The notes: generated by a model from the letters alone, not told the origin. Positions 36,365 through 45,384 are shown, counted from the first letter of the stretch. The stretch: 64,000 nt of DNA from Bryobacterales bacterium (GCA_020854055.1 JADZGD010000020.1:93985-157984); one strand, 5' to 3'. Numbers and translations are program-made.

Positions 36365-37252
36365 ATGCGTATCCCGCTGCTGGCACTCCTCGCCGCCTGT
36401 GCGATGGCGGCTTCCGAGCCGCGTACCGTTTTGTTGTGGCCCAATGGCGCTCCGGGCGCAGTGGGCGGCCAGGCGGCGGATAAACCTACGCTCACCATTT
36501 ATCTGCCGGACCAGGCGAAGGCGGCAGGATCCGGTGTGATCATCTGCCCGGGGGGAGGCTACCACGCCCTGGCTATGGACCATGAAGGCGTCCGGGTGGC
36601 CGGGTGGTATCGCCGGCGCGGCGTGGCGGCGTTCGTCCTGAAGTACCGGCTGGGGCCCCGCTACCATCACCCCGCCATGCTGGACGATGCTCAGCGTTCC
36701 ATTCGCTGGGTCCGCGCGCACGCTGCGGAATTCGGCATCTCCCCGGATAAGATCGGCATGATGGGCTTCTCCGCGGGAGCGCACCTGGCCTCCGTGGCCG
36801 GAACGCACTTCGATGAAGGAGATCCCTCCGCCGCCGGCCCGATCCGCCGCGCCAGTTCGCGGCCCGACTTTTTGGTGCTTTGCTATCCGGGCATCTCTTT
36901 CCTCACGCCCTACTCGGACCGGGGTGACCTAAAATATCTGCTTGGCGAAAATCCGGATCCAAGGCTCATGGAATTGCTTTCGAGCGAAAGGCACGTTACT
37001 GCCCGAACACCGCCCACGTTTCTGTTTCACACCGATAGCGATCCCCGAGTCTCAGCCGAACATAGCGTCCTGTTCTATCTTGCTTTACGAGCGCACAAGG
37101 TGCCGGCCGAACTTCACATCTACGAACAGGGCCGCCATGGCGTGGGGTTGGCGGAAGACGATCCGGTGCTCGGTTCCTGGCCTGCCCGTTTGCAAGACTG
37201 GTTGAGGGTTCACCGGATACTACCCGTCGATGAGCCGTCCGGTTTACGATAG
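36365..37252 (+). CDS. Alpha/beta-hydrolase esterase (BD-FAE-like), first tandem copy
   Basis: A 295-aa exported serine hydrolase. A short signal (LLALLAACAMAA) is followed by oxyanion-hole IICPGGGYHALAM, nucleophile GFSAGAHLAS, acid in FHTDSDPRV and His in EQGRHGVGL. It resembles the acetyl-xylan or feruloyl esterase-like group often found in plant-polysaccharide degraders. The ATG overlaps the region just after the acetyltransferase stop (1-nt gap), so it is probably co-transcribed. A close paralogue of identical length follows directly (37282-38169), with a 53-nt identical DNA block in both. Confidence 0.9.
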   Translation: MRIPLLALLAACAMAASEPRTVLLWPNGAPGAVGGQAADKPTLTIYLPDQAKAAGSGVIICPGGGYHALAMDHEGVRVAGWYRRRGVAAFVLKYRLGPRYHHPAMLDDAQRSIRWVRAHAAEFGISPDKIGMMGFSAGAHLASVAGTHFDEGDPSAAGPIRRASSRPDFLVLCYPGISFLTPYSDRGDLKYLLGENPDPRLMELLSSERHVTARTPPTFLFHTDSDPRVSAEHSVLFYLALRAHKVPAELHIYEQGRHGVGLAEDDPVLGSWPARLQDWLRVHRILPVDEPSGLR

Positions 37253-37281
37253 GGCGGCGAGCGCCGGTATTGAGATCTGAT

Positions 37282-38169
37282 ATGCGTATCCTGCTTATTG
37301 CACTTGTGCCAGCGTTGCTGGTAGCGGCTTCCGAGCCGCGTACCGTTTTGTTGTGGCCCAATGGCGCTCCGGGCGCCGTGGGCGACCAGGCGGCCGATAA
37401 ACCGACACTCACCATTTACCTGCCGGATAAGGCGAAGGCTGCCGGATCGGGAGTGATCATCTGTCCGGGAGGGGGTTACTCCGTCCTGGCCATGGATCAC
37501 GAGGGCTTCCAGGTGGCCGATTGGTATAACCGGCGCGGCATGGCGGCATTCATCCTGAAGTACCGCCTCGGACCCCGCTACCATCACCCGGCCATGTTGA
37601 ACGACGCCCAGCGTGCCATTCGCTGGGTCCGCGCACACGCCGCGGAGCTTGGCATTTCGGCGGACAGGATCGGCATCATGGGCTTCTCGGCCGGCGGGCA
37701 TCTGGCCTCTTCAGCCGGAACACACTTCGATGAAGGCGAACCCTCCGCCGCCGACCCGGTCAACCGCGCCGGTTCGCGGCCGGACTTTCTGGTGCTCTGC
37801 TATCCGGTCATCTCCTTCACCACGCCCTACACGCACAAGGGCTCCATGAGGCATCTGCTCGGCGAGCACCCGGACCCGAAGCTGGTGGAGTTCCTTTCCA
37901 GTGAAAAGCAGGTTACGAACCGGACGCCGCCCACCTTCCTGTTCCACACCGACAGCGACACCGGAGTTCCGGCGGAAAATAGCGTCCTGTTTTATCTCGC
38001 CCTGCGGGCGCACAAAGTGCCGGCCGAACTTCATATATACGAACAGGGTCCGCACGGGGTGGGGCTGGCGCCTGGGAATCCGATTCTGGGAACCTGGCCT
38101 GCCCGGCTGGAGGACTGGCTGAAGATCCGGCACATACTACCCCGAGATGGGGCCTTCGGTTTGCGATAA
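37282..38169 (+). CDS. Alpha/beta-hydrolase esterase (BD-FAE-like), second tandem copy
   Basis: Also 295 aa, about three quarters identical by eye to the product of 36365-37252. It has IICPGGGYSVLAM, GFSAGGHLASS, HTDSDTGV and EQGPHGVGL, so all catalytic residues are retained. Differences cluster in the signal peptide, around residues 150-175 and in the C-terminal ~30 residues (PRDGAFGLR), suggesting altered substrate choice or simple drift. The start is ATG 37282; a TTG four codons earlier is less likely. Its 3' end overlaps that of the ABC permease gene on the other strand by 33 nt. Confidence 0.9.
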   Translation: MRILLIALVPALLVAASEPRTVLLWPNGAPGAVGDQAADKPTLTIYLPDKAKAAGSGVIICPGGGYSVLAMDHEGFQVADWYNRRGMAAFILKYRLGPRYHHPAMLNDAQRAIRWVRAHAAELGISADRIGIMGFSAGGHLASSAGTHFDEGEPSAADPVNRAGSRPDFLVLCYPVISFTTPYTHKGSMRHLLGEHPDPKLVEFLSSEKQVTNRTPPTFLFHTDSDTGVPAENSVLFYLALRAHKVPAELHIYEQGPHGVGLAPGNPILGTWPARLEDWLKIRHILPRDGAFGLR

Positions 38170-39747
38170 GGCGGCAATCAGCAGTTCGCGGCGGCGGAGC
38201 GCGGCGTTAACAGCCGACTCGGTAGCGATCGAATAGACCGCCGTGGCGATCGCCGCATCGATCGCCATCACCACGAAAAACGCCGCCTCGGAATCAAACG
38301 CATAGCGCGCCAGAAATGCCAGCGCCACCGGAGTTCCCATAACCGGCAGTAACAACAACAGGTACGCCTGAACCCGCCCGGGGGCGGAAGTGCGCCACGA
38401 TTGCACCGGATTCACCGGCCGGGGATAGTAGACGCTACCTAGATTTCCCATCGCCAACAGCAGCAACGCCAGCACAATAGCCACCGAGTAGGCTTCGGCA
38501 ATCCGCATCCAACCGGCCGGCAATCCGGCCACTTGGCAGACAATAATGATGATGGTGATTTCGGCCATCACGAAAAACGCCGCGGTGATGTTCTTGGCGC
38601 GCAGCACGGTGCGGAACTCCAGCGGCGCCACGAAGTAAAGTTGGGCCGCGCCGCGGTCGAAGCCAAATGCGTTCCAGAAGCAGACCTCTCCCAGTAGCAG
38701 CAGGGAGTAAGCGCTCACTGAAACCAGATAGTTTTGCGCCAGGAAGTTGCCTTGCGAATGACCCCGGTGATAAGCCGCCGGCAGCCAGATGATCAGCCCG
38801 AAGGTGAAACCCATTAGAAACACCAGGCGAAAGCGTGGCGCTCTCGACAGGAATCGCAGTTCTTTTTCGATCAGCGCGCCGAGCGGGTCGGCGAACACCC
38901 GTGACGGCAGGCGGTAGAGGCTCTCTACCCAGCGCTCACCCGCGGTTCCATGCTGTAGCGGGACTCCGGGCCCTTCGGCGTCAAACTGGAGGCTCCGCTC
39001 GAACTGTCTGCGCCCGAACAGCCAGGCCGCGCCGGTCCACAGCCCCAGCCCCAGCAGGCTGAACGCCATCCGGTCGCCTGCCACCGTCCAGGCGGTCAGG
39101 GTCCACGGCCAGGGCGCGCCGGCAATCTGGTGCGCCACCTTTGCTGCCCCGGGCGGAAGCCCTAGCGATAGCACCAGTTGCGGCAACACGGCGATCGTGA
39201 CCAGAATCAGCACACCCAGTTCCCGCGCGCCGCGCTTGCGGAACAGCCGCTGGAGAACGCCGCGCAGCCCGGCGGCCAGGCAAAGGTTGAACACCGTGAA
39301 GAGGCCAACACCGGCCAAGCCAAATTTGGACAGCGCCGGGTTGATCAGCGTTCCAGCGCTCAAACCGGCAAGCAGCAGGATAGTCTCAACGCCGGTGGTC
39401 ACACGGAGCAGCAGCTCGATACGATAGAGCGCGTTGCGCGGAATCGGGTAGACCAGCAGGCGTTTGAGGTCGAGAGATGCTCCGGTGCTGGCCAGCATCA
39501 ACGGCATCAGTTGCCAGTAGCCGATTATTCCGAGCAGGCCGTATCCCAGGTACTGTTTGATCCACGGTACGCTCTCCGGATTGGCGGTGATGAAAGCCAC
39601 CGCCGTTGCCGCCCAGGTCCAGGCCAAATACCAGCAGGCGGTCAATACCAGTCCAATCACCCGGCCGGGGCCGCCCATCCTCGGAGAGTGGTTGAGAAGG
39701 GTCCGCCACTGCGCCCACAGGATGGTGCCCACCGGTCCGCCCGTCAC
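38137..39747 (-). CDS. ABC-2-like exporter permease
   Basis: A 536-aa polytopic membrane protein with many hydrophobic segments (for example LGYGLLGIIGYWQLMPLMLA, VFLMGFTFGLIIWLPAAY and VAIVLALLLLAMGNLGSVYY). A large loop between the halves contains WVESLYRLPSRVFADPLGAL and IEKELRFLSRAPRFRLVF. The GTG start at 39747 overlaps the TGA of the ATPase gene (GTGA), and the ATPase is the adjacent partner, so this is its membrane subunit. The substrate is unknown. Longer in-frame starts would lie inside the ATPase gene. Confidence 0.85.
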   Translation of the reverse strand: MTGGPVGTILWAQWRTLLNHSPRMGGPGRVIGLVLTACWYLAWTWAATAVAFITANPESVPWIKQYLGYGLLGIIGYWQLMPLMLASTGASLDLKRLLVYPIPRNALYRIELLLRVTTGVETILLLAGLSAGTLINPALSKFGLAGVGLFTVFNLCLAAGLRGVLQRLFRKRGARELGVLILVTIAVLPQLVLSLGLPPGAAKVAHQIAGAPWPWTLTAWTVAGDRMAFSLLGLGLWTGAAWLFGRRQFERSLQFDAEGPGVPLQHGTAGERWVESLYRLPSRVFADPLGALIEKELRFLSRAPRFRLVFLMGFTFGLIIWLPAAYHRGHSQGNFLAQNYLVSVSAYSLLLLGEVCFWNAFGFDRGAAQLYFVAPLEFRTVLRAKNITAAFFVMAEITIIIIVCQVAGLPAGWMRIAEAYSVAIVLALLLLAMGNLGSVYYPRPVNPVQSWRTSAPGRVQAYLLLLLPVMGTPVALAFLARYAFDSEAAFFVVMAIDAAIATAVYSIATESAVNAALRRRELLIAALSQTEGPISG

Positions 39748-40496
39748 AGCCAGTCCAGCACTTCGGCCGAACGGTCGCCGCCGATCACGCGTACAAAGGT
39801 ATCCTCCAGGCTGGCCGATCCGGCGCGCAACTCCTGCATCGAACCCTCCAGCACCACCTTGCCTGCATTGAGGATCGCGACCCGGTCGCATAACCGCTCC
39901 ACCACTTCGAGCACGTGCGATGTCAGAAAGACGGTAGCGCCGTGACGCACCTGTTCAAGCAGCAGTTCCTTCATCAGCCGTGCGCCCACCGCATCGACTC
40001 CTTCGAACGGCTCGTCCATCAGGAATAACTGCGGCCTGTGAATCAGCGCCGCCGCCATTGCCACTCTCTTTCGCATGCCCTTGGAGTAGCCGGCAATCAG
40101 CTTCTTTGGTTCGGCGTCCAACTCGAACAGGGCGATCAGTTCACTGGCGCGTTCGCGCGCGATCGGCCGCTCCAAGCCGTACATCCGGCCCACGAATTCC
40201 AGAAATTCCAGTCCGGTCAGGTGGTCGAACAGCAAGCTTTCGTCGGGAACCAGGCCGATGCGCCGCTTGATCTCCACCGCATGGTCCGGCATGGGAAGTC
40301 CCAGCAGAGAGATGGAACCGGAGGTGGGCGTAGCCAGCCCCATCAGCATCCGGATGGTGGTGGTTTTGCCGGCGCCGTTAGGTCCGAGAAAGCCGAAAAA
40401 CGAACCCGGCAGCACTCTCAGATTCAAGCCATCCACCGCCGCCCTGGCGCCGTAGACTTTTCGCAGGTCGCAAAGTTCGATGGCTGGCGGCTGCAT
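39744..40496 (-). CDS. ABC transporter ATP-binding protein
   Basis: A 250-aa ABC ATPase from ATG 40496. Walker A is GPNGAGKTT, the signature is YSKGMRKRVAMA, Walker B is QLFLMDEPFEGVDA, and the switch His is in TSHVLEVVERL. The signature has SKGM rather than SGGQ, a pattern common in ABC-2 exporters. The 3' end overlaps the permease start (GTGA), so the pair forms one exporter. It is divergent from the HDOD gene at 40585. Cargo cannot be assigned. Confidence 0.93.
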   Translation of the reverse strand: MQPPAIELCDLRKVYGARAAVDGLNLRVLPGSFFGFLGPNGAGKTTTIRMLMGLATPTSGSISLLGLPMPDHAVEIKRRIGLVPDESLLFDHLTGLEFLEFVGRMYGLERPIARERASELIALFELDAEPKKLIAGYSKGMRKRVAMAAALIHRPQLFLMDEPFEGVDAVGARLMKELLLEQVRHGATVFLTSHVLEVVERLCDRVAILNAGKVVLEGSMQELRAGSASLEDTFVRVIGGDRSAEVLDWL

Positions 40497-40584
40497 GCTC
40501 CCCACTATAATGCCCCAACTCCACCGTAAGCTGGTGGGAAATGTGGTGCTAAGACTTTTATTCGCTCCAGTCGATATAGAATGA

Positions 40585-41487
40585 GTGAACGTCTTCAGTG
40601 CCTCAAACACCGGCTACCGGGAGCGGGCATTACAAGCGCTTGATCGCCTGCCGCCCTTCTCGCCGATGTTGTCGCGCCTGTTGGCGGCGATGGCCCGCGA
40701 AGATGTGTCTTTCGCCCAGCTTGCGGGACTGATTGAGCACGATACGGTAATCGCCGCGCACCTGCTGCGAATTGTGAATTCGGCTGCCTATGGACACGTC
40801 CGCACGGTAGGTTCCATCCGGCATGCGCTTACTCTGATGGGGCTCAACAAGCTGCGCAATACGGTGTTTGGCCTCTCGATGTCACGCATGTGGCTGAGTG
40901 TACGCGCCGCCAGGGGTTGGAACGGGCGGGCGTTTAACCAGCACAGCGTGGCCACCGCGATCCTGGCCGACCAGTTAGCGACTACGGTTCCGGCAACGTA
41001 CCCCGAAGGGGCCTTTGTCGCCGGCCTGCTGCACGACATCGGCAAACTGTTGATCGCCGTCGCATTGCCCGCTGAGTTCGCGCGTATCGACCGCCTGGTA
41101 ATCAGCGAACCCGATTTCGTCGCCCGCGAGCGGGAGATCCTGGGATTGGATCACGCCGAGCTTTCGGCCGCAGCCCTGGCTCGCTGGAATCTTCCGGGAG
41201 AGGTCCAGCAGGCTGTGCGCGACCATCATCAGCCGGATCTGGCACTCTCCGGGCATGGCGAGCACGCTCTCTCGGCCATCGTTCACTTTGCCGATCGCCT
41301 CACCTACCGCCTCCAACCCGAATTGTCGCCGGTCACTGCCGATCAATCAGCCGGTGACGAGGCGGCGGTCTTCGAGGCTTTGGGCATCGCTGACCGCGCC
41401 GGTGAAATCATCGCCGGGTTTGAACAGGAATACTCGGCTCTTCGCAGCGGTATGTCCGAGCCCGTTCGAGCCACCGTGCCGGCTTAA
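40585..41487 (+). CDS. HDOD-domain signalling protein
   Basis: A 300-aa protein with an HDOD domain (about 15-210). LPPFSPMLSRLLAAM and IVNSAAYGHVRTVGSIRHAL are followed by GLNKLRNTVFGLSM, then an HD-like GAFVAGLLHDIGKLLIAVAL. HDOD proteins lack full phosphohydrolase activity in most cases and act in signalling, often with chemosensory or c-di-GMP circuits. The HD dipeptide is present here, so residual catalysis is possible. The GTG start has no clear ribosome-binding site, and a TATAGA lies 9 nt upstream, so a leaderless transcript is possible. Its stop sits in an 18-bp palindrome. Confidence 0.85.
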   Translation: MNVFSASNTGYRERALQALDRLPPFSPMLSRLLAAMAREDVSFAQLAGLIEHDTVIAAHLLRIVNSAAYGHVRTVGSIRHALTLMGLNKLRNTVFGLSMSRMWLSVRAARGWNGRAFNQHSVATAILADQLATTVPATYPEGAFVAGLLHDIGKLLIAVALPAEFARIDRLVISEPDFVAREREILGLDHAELSAAALARWNLPGEVQQAVRDHHQPDLALSGHGEHALSAIVHFADRLTYRLQPELSPVTADQSAGDEAAVFEALGIADRAGEIIAGFEQEYSALRSGMSEPVRATVPA

Positions 41488-41494
41488 GCCGGCA
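41477..41494. repeat. 18-bp perfect palindrome across two convergent stop codons
   Basis: Two 7-bp arms (41477-41483 and 41488-41494) flank TTAA, giving an exact palindrome. The TTAA supplies TAA to the HDOD gene (41485-41487) and TAA to the gene on the opposite strand (41484-41486). It could form a short stem in both transcripts. No T-run follows, so it is not a standard terminator. Confidence 0.6.
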
Positions 41495-42602
41495 ACCCGG
41501 CTACGTAGACCTGGGTTCGTCCGGTCCGGTCACTGGCGAAGGCGATATAACGCTCGTTGCTGGAGAACGAGGGATGCGGATGAGTCCACTGCGGGCCATA
41601 GACCGTATCCACGGTTTCCATCCAACTGAGCGCGGTCGATCCGCCTTCGCTTCGGGCGGCGGCGAAATCCTCAGCCAGCGCATAGCGGGAGTTTTTCCAC
41701 TGGCTCCCCTGGTTGCTGGCCTCCGACAGGCAGACCAGTGCCGGCTCGCCGCTGTCCGCATCCACCAGAAAGATGCCCCTGTCCGGGTGGTTGGTATCGC
41801 ACAGAATCCGCTTCCCGGCCCGATCCGGCGTAATGTGCCAGGCATTGAACGAAGCGATCAAACGGCGCTCCCGTGTTTGCCAGTCCATGCTCCACAACTG
41901 GCCGGGCCAGATCGTGTAGACGAGTTTGCCGGTCCGCCCGAGGAACGTCTCATGCACAATGAACTCGTCGTTGGTGTTTTCGAGCAGGCACTCCATGCCG
42001 GTGCCGTCACGGCGTACGCGGTGCATCCGCGGCGCCGGATCGCCGGAAAACTCTAACCACTCCGGCTCCAGCGGATGAAACTGCGGGTGGATCACGGTGC
42101 GCGGAAAGGGAATGATCCTCCACTCCCGGCCATCCGCTCTGCCAACGGCAATGCCTCGCGTGTCTCCCTGTTTGATGGCAGCCGCCAGCCACTCGCCTCC
42201 GGCGCCGGGTGAGCACTCGCCCAGTTGCGCGTTCTCAAATTCCACGATGCGCCTCTCTTCCAGCGTCTTTAGCGACATCTCCCAAATCGAGCCGCCGCGG
42301 ACGAAGAAGACCCGCTCGCCGTCCAGTGCAATGGCGGGCGAAAACGGGTGAATCGGAGCACCATCGGTTAGTTGCCGCACCCTTCCCGGCGGGAAATCGG
42401 CCATGAACAGTTGCGGGCTGCCGCTGCGGTAGGAGGTGAACAGCAGTTGCCGGTTATCCGGTGTAAAAGAGCTTTGCAGAAAGTAGGTAGGATGGCTGAT
42501 CGAGGGATACGACGTCATCTGCCATATCTGCGCTCCGGTCAGCTTGTCCCTGAATTCAACCGGTTTCTCATCCCACAACACCCCCTTACGATTTCCTCTC
42601 AT
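41484..42602 (-). CDS. Oligogalacturonate lyase-like (PL22-type) beta-propeller protein
   Basis: A 372-aa protein without an obvious signal peptide. It starts with a block like the oligogalacturonide lyase N-terminus (EFRDKLTGAQIWQMTSYPSI, then SHPTYFLQSSFTPDNRQLLF). It is built of WD40-like/TolB-type blades (TDGAPIHPFSPAIALDGERV, SSNERYIAFASDRTGRTQVY). PL22 enzymes cleave short pectin oligomers inside the cell using a propeller with a metal-binding His set. The HP pairs (HPQFHPLEPEW) could belong to that site. The activity is inferred; a non-catalytic propeller cannot be excluded. It is convergent with the HDOD gene. Confidence 0.75.
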   Translation of the reverse strand: MRGNRKGVLWDEKPVEFRDKLTGAQIWQMTSYPSISHPTYFLQSSFTPDNRQLLFTSYRSGSPQLFMADFPPGRVRQLTDGAPIHPFSPAIALDGERVFFVRGGSIWEMSLKTLEERRIVEFENAQLGECSPGAGGEWLAAAIKQGDTRGIAVGRADGREWRIIPFPRTVIHPQFHPLEPEWLEFSGDPAPRMHRVRRDGTGMECLLENTNDEFIVHETFLGRTGKLVYTIWPGQLWSMDWQTRERRLIASFNAWHITPDRAGKRILCDTNHPDRGIFLVDADSGEPALVCLSEASNQGSQWKNSRYALAEDFAAARSEGGSTALSWMETVDTVYGPQWTHPHPSFSSNERYIAFASDRTGRTQVYVAGLPA

Positions 42603-42651
42603 GGAACCAGTCTACCGGCATGCCGCCACATGCTGTCTGAATCAGGCGAAA

Positions 42652-43368
42652 ATGGAAGGGGGGGACAGGCGGGTTTTGCGCGAGCGACAGCACCTGATCA
42701 TCGATGCCGATGACACGCTTTGGGAAAACAATATCTACTTCGAGCGGGCGTTCGAGGAGTTCTGCGGATTTCTGAACCACTCCACCCTGGTTCCCCAGGA
42801 AATCCGCGACGTGCTCGATGCGATCGAATTGGCGAATAATCACGTTAACGGCTATGGTTCGCTGAACTTCGGCCGCAATTTGCAGCAATGCTATCGCCGC
42901 CTGGTGGAGCGTGAGATCGCTCCCGGCGACATGGACGACGTGATGTCGTTCGCCACCAGGATCCTGGAGCAGCCGGTGGTGCTCATCGAAGGTGTGGCCG
43001 AAACGCTCCGCTACCTGGCTGCCCGGCATCACCTGGTGCTGTTTACCAAGGGCAGCCGCCAGGAGCAGCAGGACAAGATCAATCAATCCGGGCTTGGCGC
43101 GTTTTTCGCCCACACCGCTATCGTCAAGGAGAAGGATGCGGACGCCTACCGGGCGCTGGCCGCCGAACATCGGTTCGATCCGCGCCGCAGTTGGATGATC
43201 GGCAACTCACCCAAGTCCGATATCAATCCGGCGCTGGCCGCCGGCCTCAATGCCGTGTTCGTCCCCCACGCGCATACCTGGGTGCTGGAGCGTCAGGAGA
43301 TCGTCCATTCGGGCCGCGGACAGTTGCTCCAGTTGGAACAGTTTCGCGACCTGTCGCGTCATTTCTGA
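42652..43368 (+). CDS. HAD-superfamily hydrolase
   Basis: A 238-aa phosphatase-like protein. The nucleophile motif is IIDADDTLWENN, the second motif VLFTKGSR, the lysine is in IVKEKDADAYRAL, and the acidic motif is WMIGNSPKSDINPALAAG. This is a C1-cap HAD enzyme (helical cap around residues 20-100), as in YjjG/phosphoglycolate-type phosphatases. The substrate is unknown. The start is uncertain: ATG 42652 keeps the whole core, while earlier in-frame starts overlap the divergent PL22-like gene. Confidence 0.88.
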   Translation: MEGGDRRVLRERQHLIIDADDTLWENNIYFERAFEEFCGFLNHSTLVPQEIRDVLDAIELANNHVNGYGSLNFGRNLQQCYRRLVEREIAPGDMDDVMSFATRILEQPVVLIEGVAETLRYLAARHHLVLFTKGSRQEQQDKINQSGLGAFFAHTAIVKEKDADAYRALAAEHRFDPRRSWMIGNSPKSDINPALAAGLNAVFVPHAHTWVLERQEIVHSGRGQLLQLEQFRDLSRHF

Positions 43369-43395
43369 CCGCACCGGCCTGGCAACTACTGTTAC

Positions 43396-43413
43396 GAGAA
43401 TTTACGAATTCTC
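43396..43413. promoter_or_regulatory. Candidate operator: GAGAATT-TACG-AATTCTC palindrome
   Basis: Perfect 7-bp arms (43396-43402 and 43407-43413) around TACG, within a short AT-rich gap 52 nt before the Spy/CpxP-like gene. The sequence also contains two TTACGA direct repeats ten bases apart. It may be a repressor or activator site for the periplasmic stress gene; no binding protein is identified. Confidence 0.45.
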
Positions 43414-43465
43414 CAAACGCGATTTACATTCCCTTCTTACGCTGGGAGTGGAGGGACACGAAACC

Positions 43466-43960
43466 ATGCGTTTTCAATGGTTCAAACTCGCTGCCATCCC
43501 GGCGCTCGCAGCCGGCATGGCGTTTGCTCAGACATCGCCTGCTCCGGTGAACCCGGAAGCCGGAATGGGCCGCGGACATTTTGCGCACAAGCGCGGTTTC
43601 CGGGGCGGCCGGATGGCCCAATATCTTGGGCTGACCGACGCCCAGAAACAACAGATGCGCTCCATCATGCAGGAGGCTGCACAATCGGCCAAACCGCTGC
43701 GGGCCCAACTTCGCCAGGATCGCCAGCAGATTCACGAGGCCGTCAAAGCCAATGACATCGGGCGCATCCAGACGCTTTCCACCACCGAAGGCCAGGTATT
43801 CGGGCAGTTAGCCGCCATTCGTTCCACGGCGTTTGCCAAGGTCTACAACACCGTACTGACGCCGGAGCAGCGCGTCAAGGCCGACCAGTTGCCGATGGGA
43901 ATGCGCCAAATGCGGCCCAATCGCCAGCACCGAGGGGTGCCGAGTCCGCCCAACAGTTGA
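43466..43960 (+). CDS. Spy/CpxP-like periplasmic protein (LTxxQ motifs)
   Basis: A 164-aa exported helical protein. A signal peptide (FKLAAIPALAAGMAFAQ) is followed by a Gly/Arg-rich linker and an amphipathic helical region with two LTxxQ-type motifs, LTDAQKQQM and LTPEQRVKA. This is the Spy/CpxP fold, which acts as an ATP-independent chaperone or stress sensor in the periplasm. A GGAGGGA site precedes the ATG. A perfect intrinsic terminator follows at 43981-44006, so the gene is probably monocistronic. Many acidobacteria carry similar proteins; the exact role is not known. Confidence 0.85.
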   Translation: MRFQWFKLAAIPALAAGMAFAQTSPAPVNPEAGMGRGHFAHKRGFRGGRMAQYLGLTDAQKQQMRSIMQEAAQSAKPLRAQLRQDRQQIHEAVKANDIGRIQTLSTTEGQVFGQLAAIRSTAFAKVYNTVLTPEQRVKADQLPMGMRQMRPNRQHRGVPSPPNS

Positions 43961-43980
43961 AACTCCGGGGCGTTTGCGGG

Positions 43981-44006
43981 GCGGCCGGCGCCACCGGCCG
44001 CTTTTT
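43981..44006 (+). terminator. Intrinsic terminator after the Spy/CpxP-like gene
   Basis: An 8-bp all-GC stem (43981-43988 and 43994-44001) with a 5-nt loop is followed directly by five T residues (44002-44006). It lies 21 nt after the Spy/CpxP-like stop on the plus strand and just before the end of the convergent serine dehydratase gene. Confidence 0.85.
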
Positions 44007-44025
44007 CCATCACAGGCATCAGCCA

Positions 44026-45384
44026 TCAGCACTCGACAACGTTTACCGCCAGGCCACCGAGGGAAGTCTCCTTGTAGCGCCGCTGCATGTCCAGGCCGGT
44101 CTGATACATCGTCTTGATTACCTGGTCAAGATGAACGATGTGGCCGCCGGTTTCTCGCATGGCGATACGGCAGGCGTTGATGGCCTTTACCGCGCCAATG
44201 GCGTTGCGTTCGATACAGGGAATCTGCACCAGGCCGCCAATGGGATCGCACGTCATGCCGAGGTTGTGTTCCATGGCGATCTCAGCCGCGTGCTCACACT
44301 GTTCGTTGGTGCCTTCGAGCGCCGCCACCAGTCCGGCGGCGGCCATCGAACAGGCTACCCCGACTTCTCCCTGGCAGCCGACCTCGGCTCCTGAAATAGA
44401 AGCGTTTTCTTTGTACAAGACGCCGATCGCTCCGGCCGTCAGCAGATACCGGATGATGCCTTCGGCGCTTCCGAAAAGAAATCGCAGATAGTAAAGCCCG
44501 ACGGCCGGGATAATGCCCGCCGCGCCATTGGTGGGCGCCGTGACCACGCGTCCGCCGGCGGCGTTCTCCTCATTTACGGCCATGGCGAAAGTGTTGACCC
44601 AGTCCACCACGGCCAGCGGATCGTGAACCTTGGATTGTTCCAGCTTTTCCCGGAGTCCGCTCGCGCGGCGGCGGACGTTCAGTCCTCCCGGCAGGATACC
44701 CCCGGTGTGCAGGCCGCGCTCGGCGGAAGCCTCCATGACGCCCCAGATCTTTCGTAGTCGATCGAAGATCTCCGGTTCGCCGCGCCAGCTCTTCTCGTTT
44801 TCGATCATCAGGCGCCAGATGGGGAGTTGGTGGCGGCATCCCTGCTCAAGCAGTTCGGCGCAACTACTGAATGGATAGGCAACGGAGGCGCGCTCGGATG
44901 GGGCCGAAGTCTGCTCGGCGCGCCGGATGAAGCCTCCGCCGATGGAGTAATAAACCTCGCTCCGCAAAGGATTCATCGACGAGTCAAAGGCGCCGAACCG
45001 CATGCCGTTGGGGTGCGCCGGGAGAGTGAGATCCGCGTGAAAGATGAGGTCGCGCTCCTCGACAAACGGGACCTCGTGAGGTCCGCGCAGAACCAACCGG
45101 CCAGAGGAGCGGACGCTGCCGGCTAGCGCTTGAAGGTAACCGGGTACGATCGTTTCGGGATCTTCTCCACTCAATCCGGCGAGAACGGCCTGATCCGTGG
45201 CGTGGCCCCTGCCGGTTAACGCCAGAGAGCCGTAGAGTTCCACGCGCACGAAAGCCACCTGTGGGAGTAAACCGTCGTCCTGAAGCCGGACAACGTGATC
45301 TCGCGCGGCGCGCATGGGGCCAACCGTATGGGAACTGGATGGCCCAATGCCGATCTTGAACAGCTCGAAAACTGAAGTCTTCAC
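44026..45384 (-). CDS. sdaA: L-serine ammonia-lyase (iron-sulfur, single-chain)
   Basis: Converts L-serine to pyruvate and ammonia with an oxygen-sensitive [4Fe-4S] cluster. The 452-aa single-chain form has the beta domain at the N-terminus ([20 protein letters not shown]) and the alpha domain with the cluster cysteines in [36 protein letters not shown] and further on. [14 protein letters not shown] is the usual active-site loop. It would drain serine, which connects loosely with the glycerate kinase and the serine-derived cysteine route in the window, but it is not in an operon with them. Confidence 0.93.
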   Translation of the reverse strand: MKTSVFELFKIGIGPSSSHTVGPMRAARDHVVRLQDDGLLPQVAFVRVELYGSLALTGRGHATDQAVLAGLSGEDPETIVPGYLQALAGSVRSSGRLVLRGPHEVPFVEERDLIFHADLTLPAHPNGMRFGAFDSSMNPLRSEVYYSIGGGFIRRAEQTSAPSERASVAYPFSSCAELLEQGCRHQLPIWRLMIENEKSWRGEPEIFDRLRKIWGVMEASAERGLHTGGILPGGLNVRRRASGLREKLEQSKVHDPLAVVDWVNTFAMAVNEENAAGGRVVTAPTNGAAGIIPAVGLYYLRFLFGSAEGIIRYLLTAGAIGVLYKENASISGAEVGCQGEVGVACSMAAAGLVAALEGTNEQCEHAAEIAMEHNLGMTCDPIGGLVQIPCIERNAIGAVKAINACRIAMRETGGHIVHLDQVIKTMYQTGLDMQRRYKETSLGGLAVNVVEC

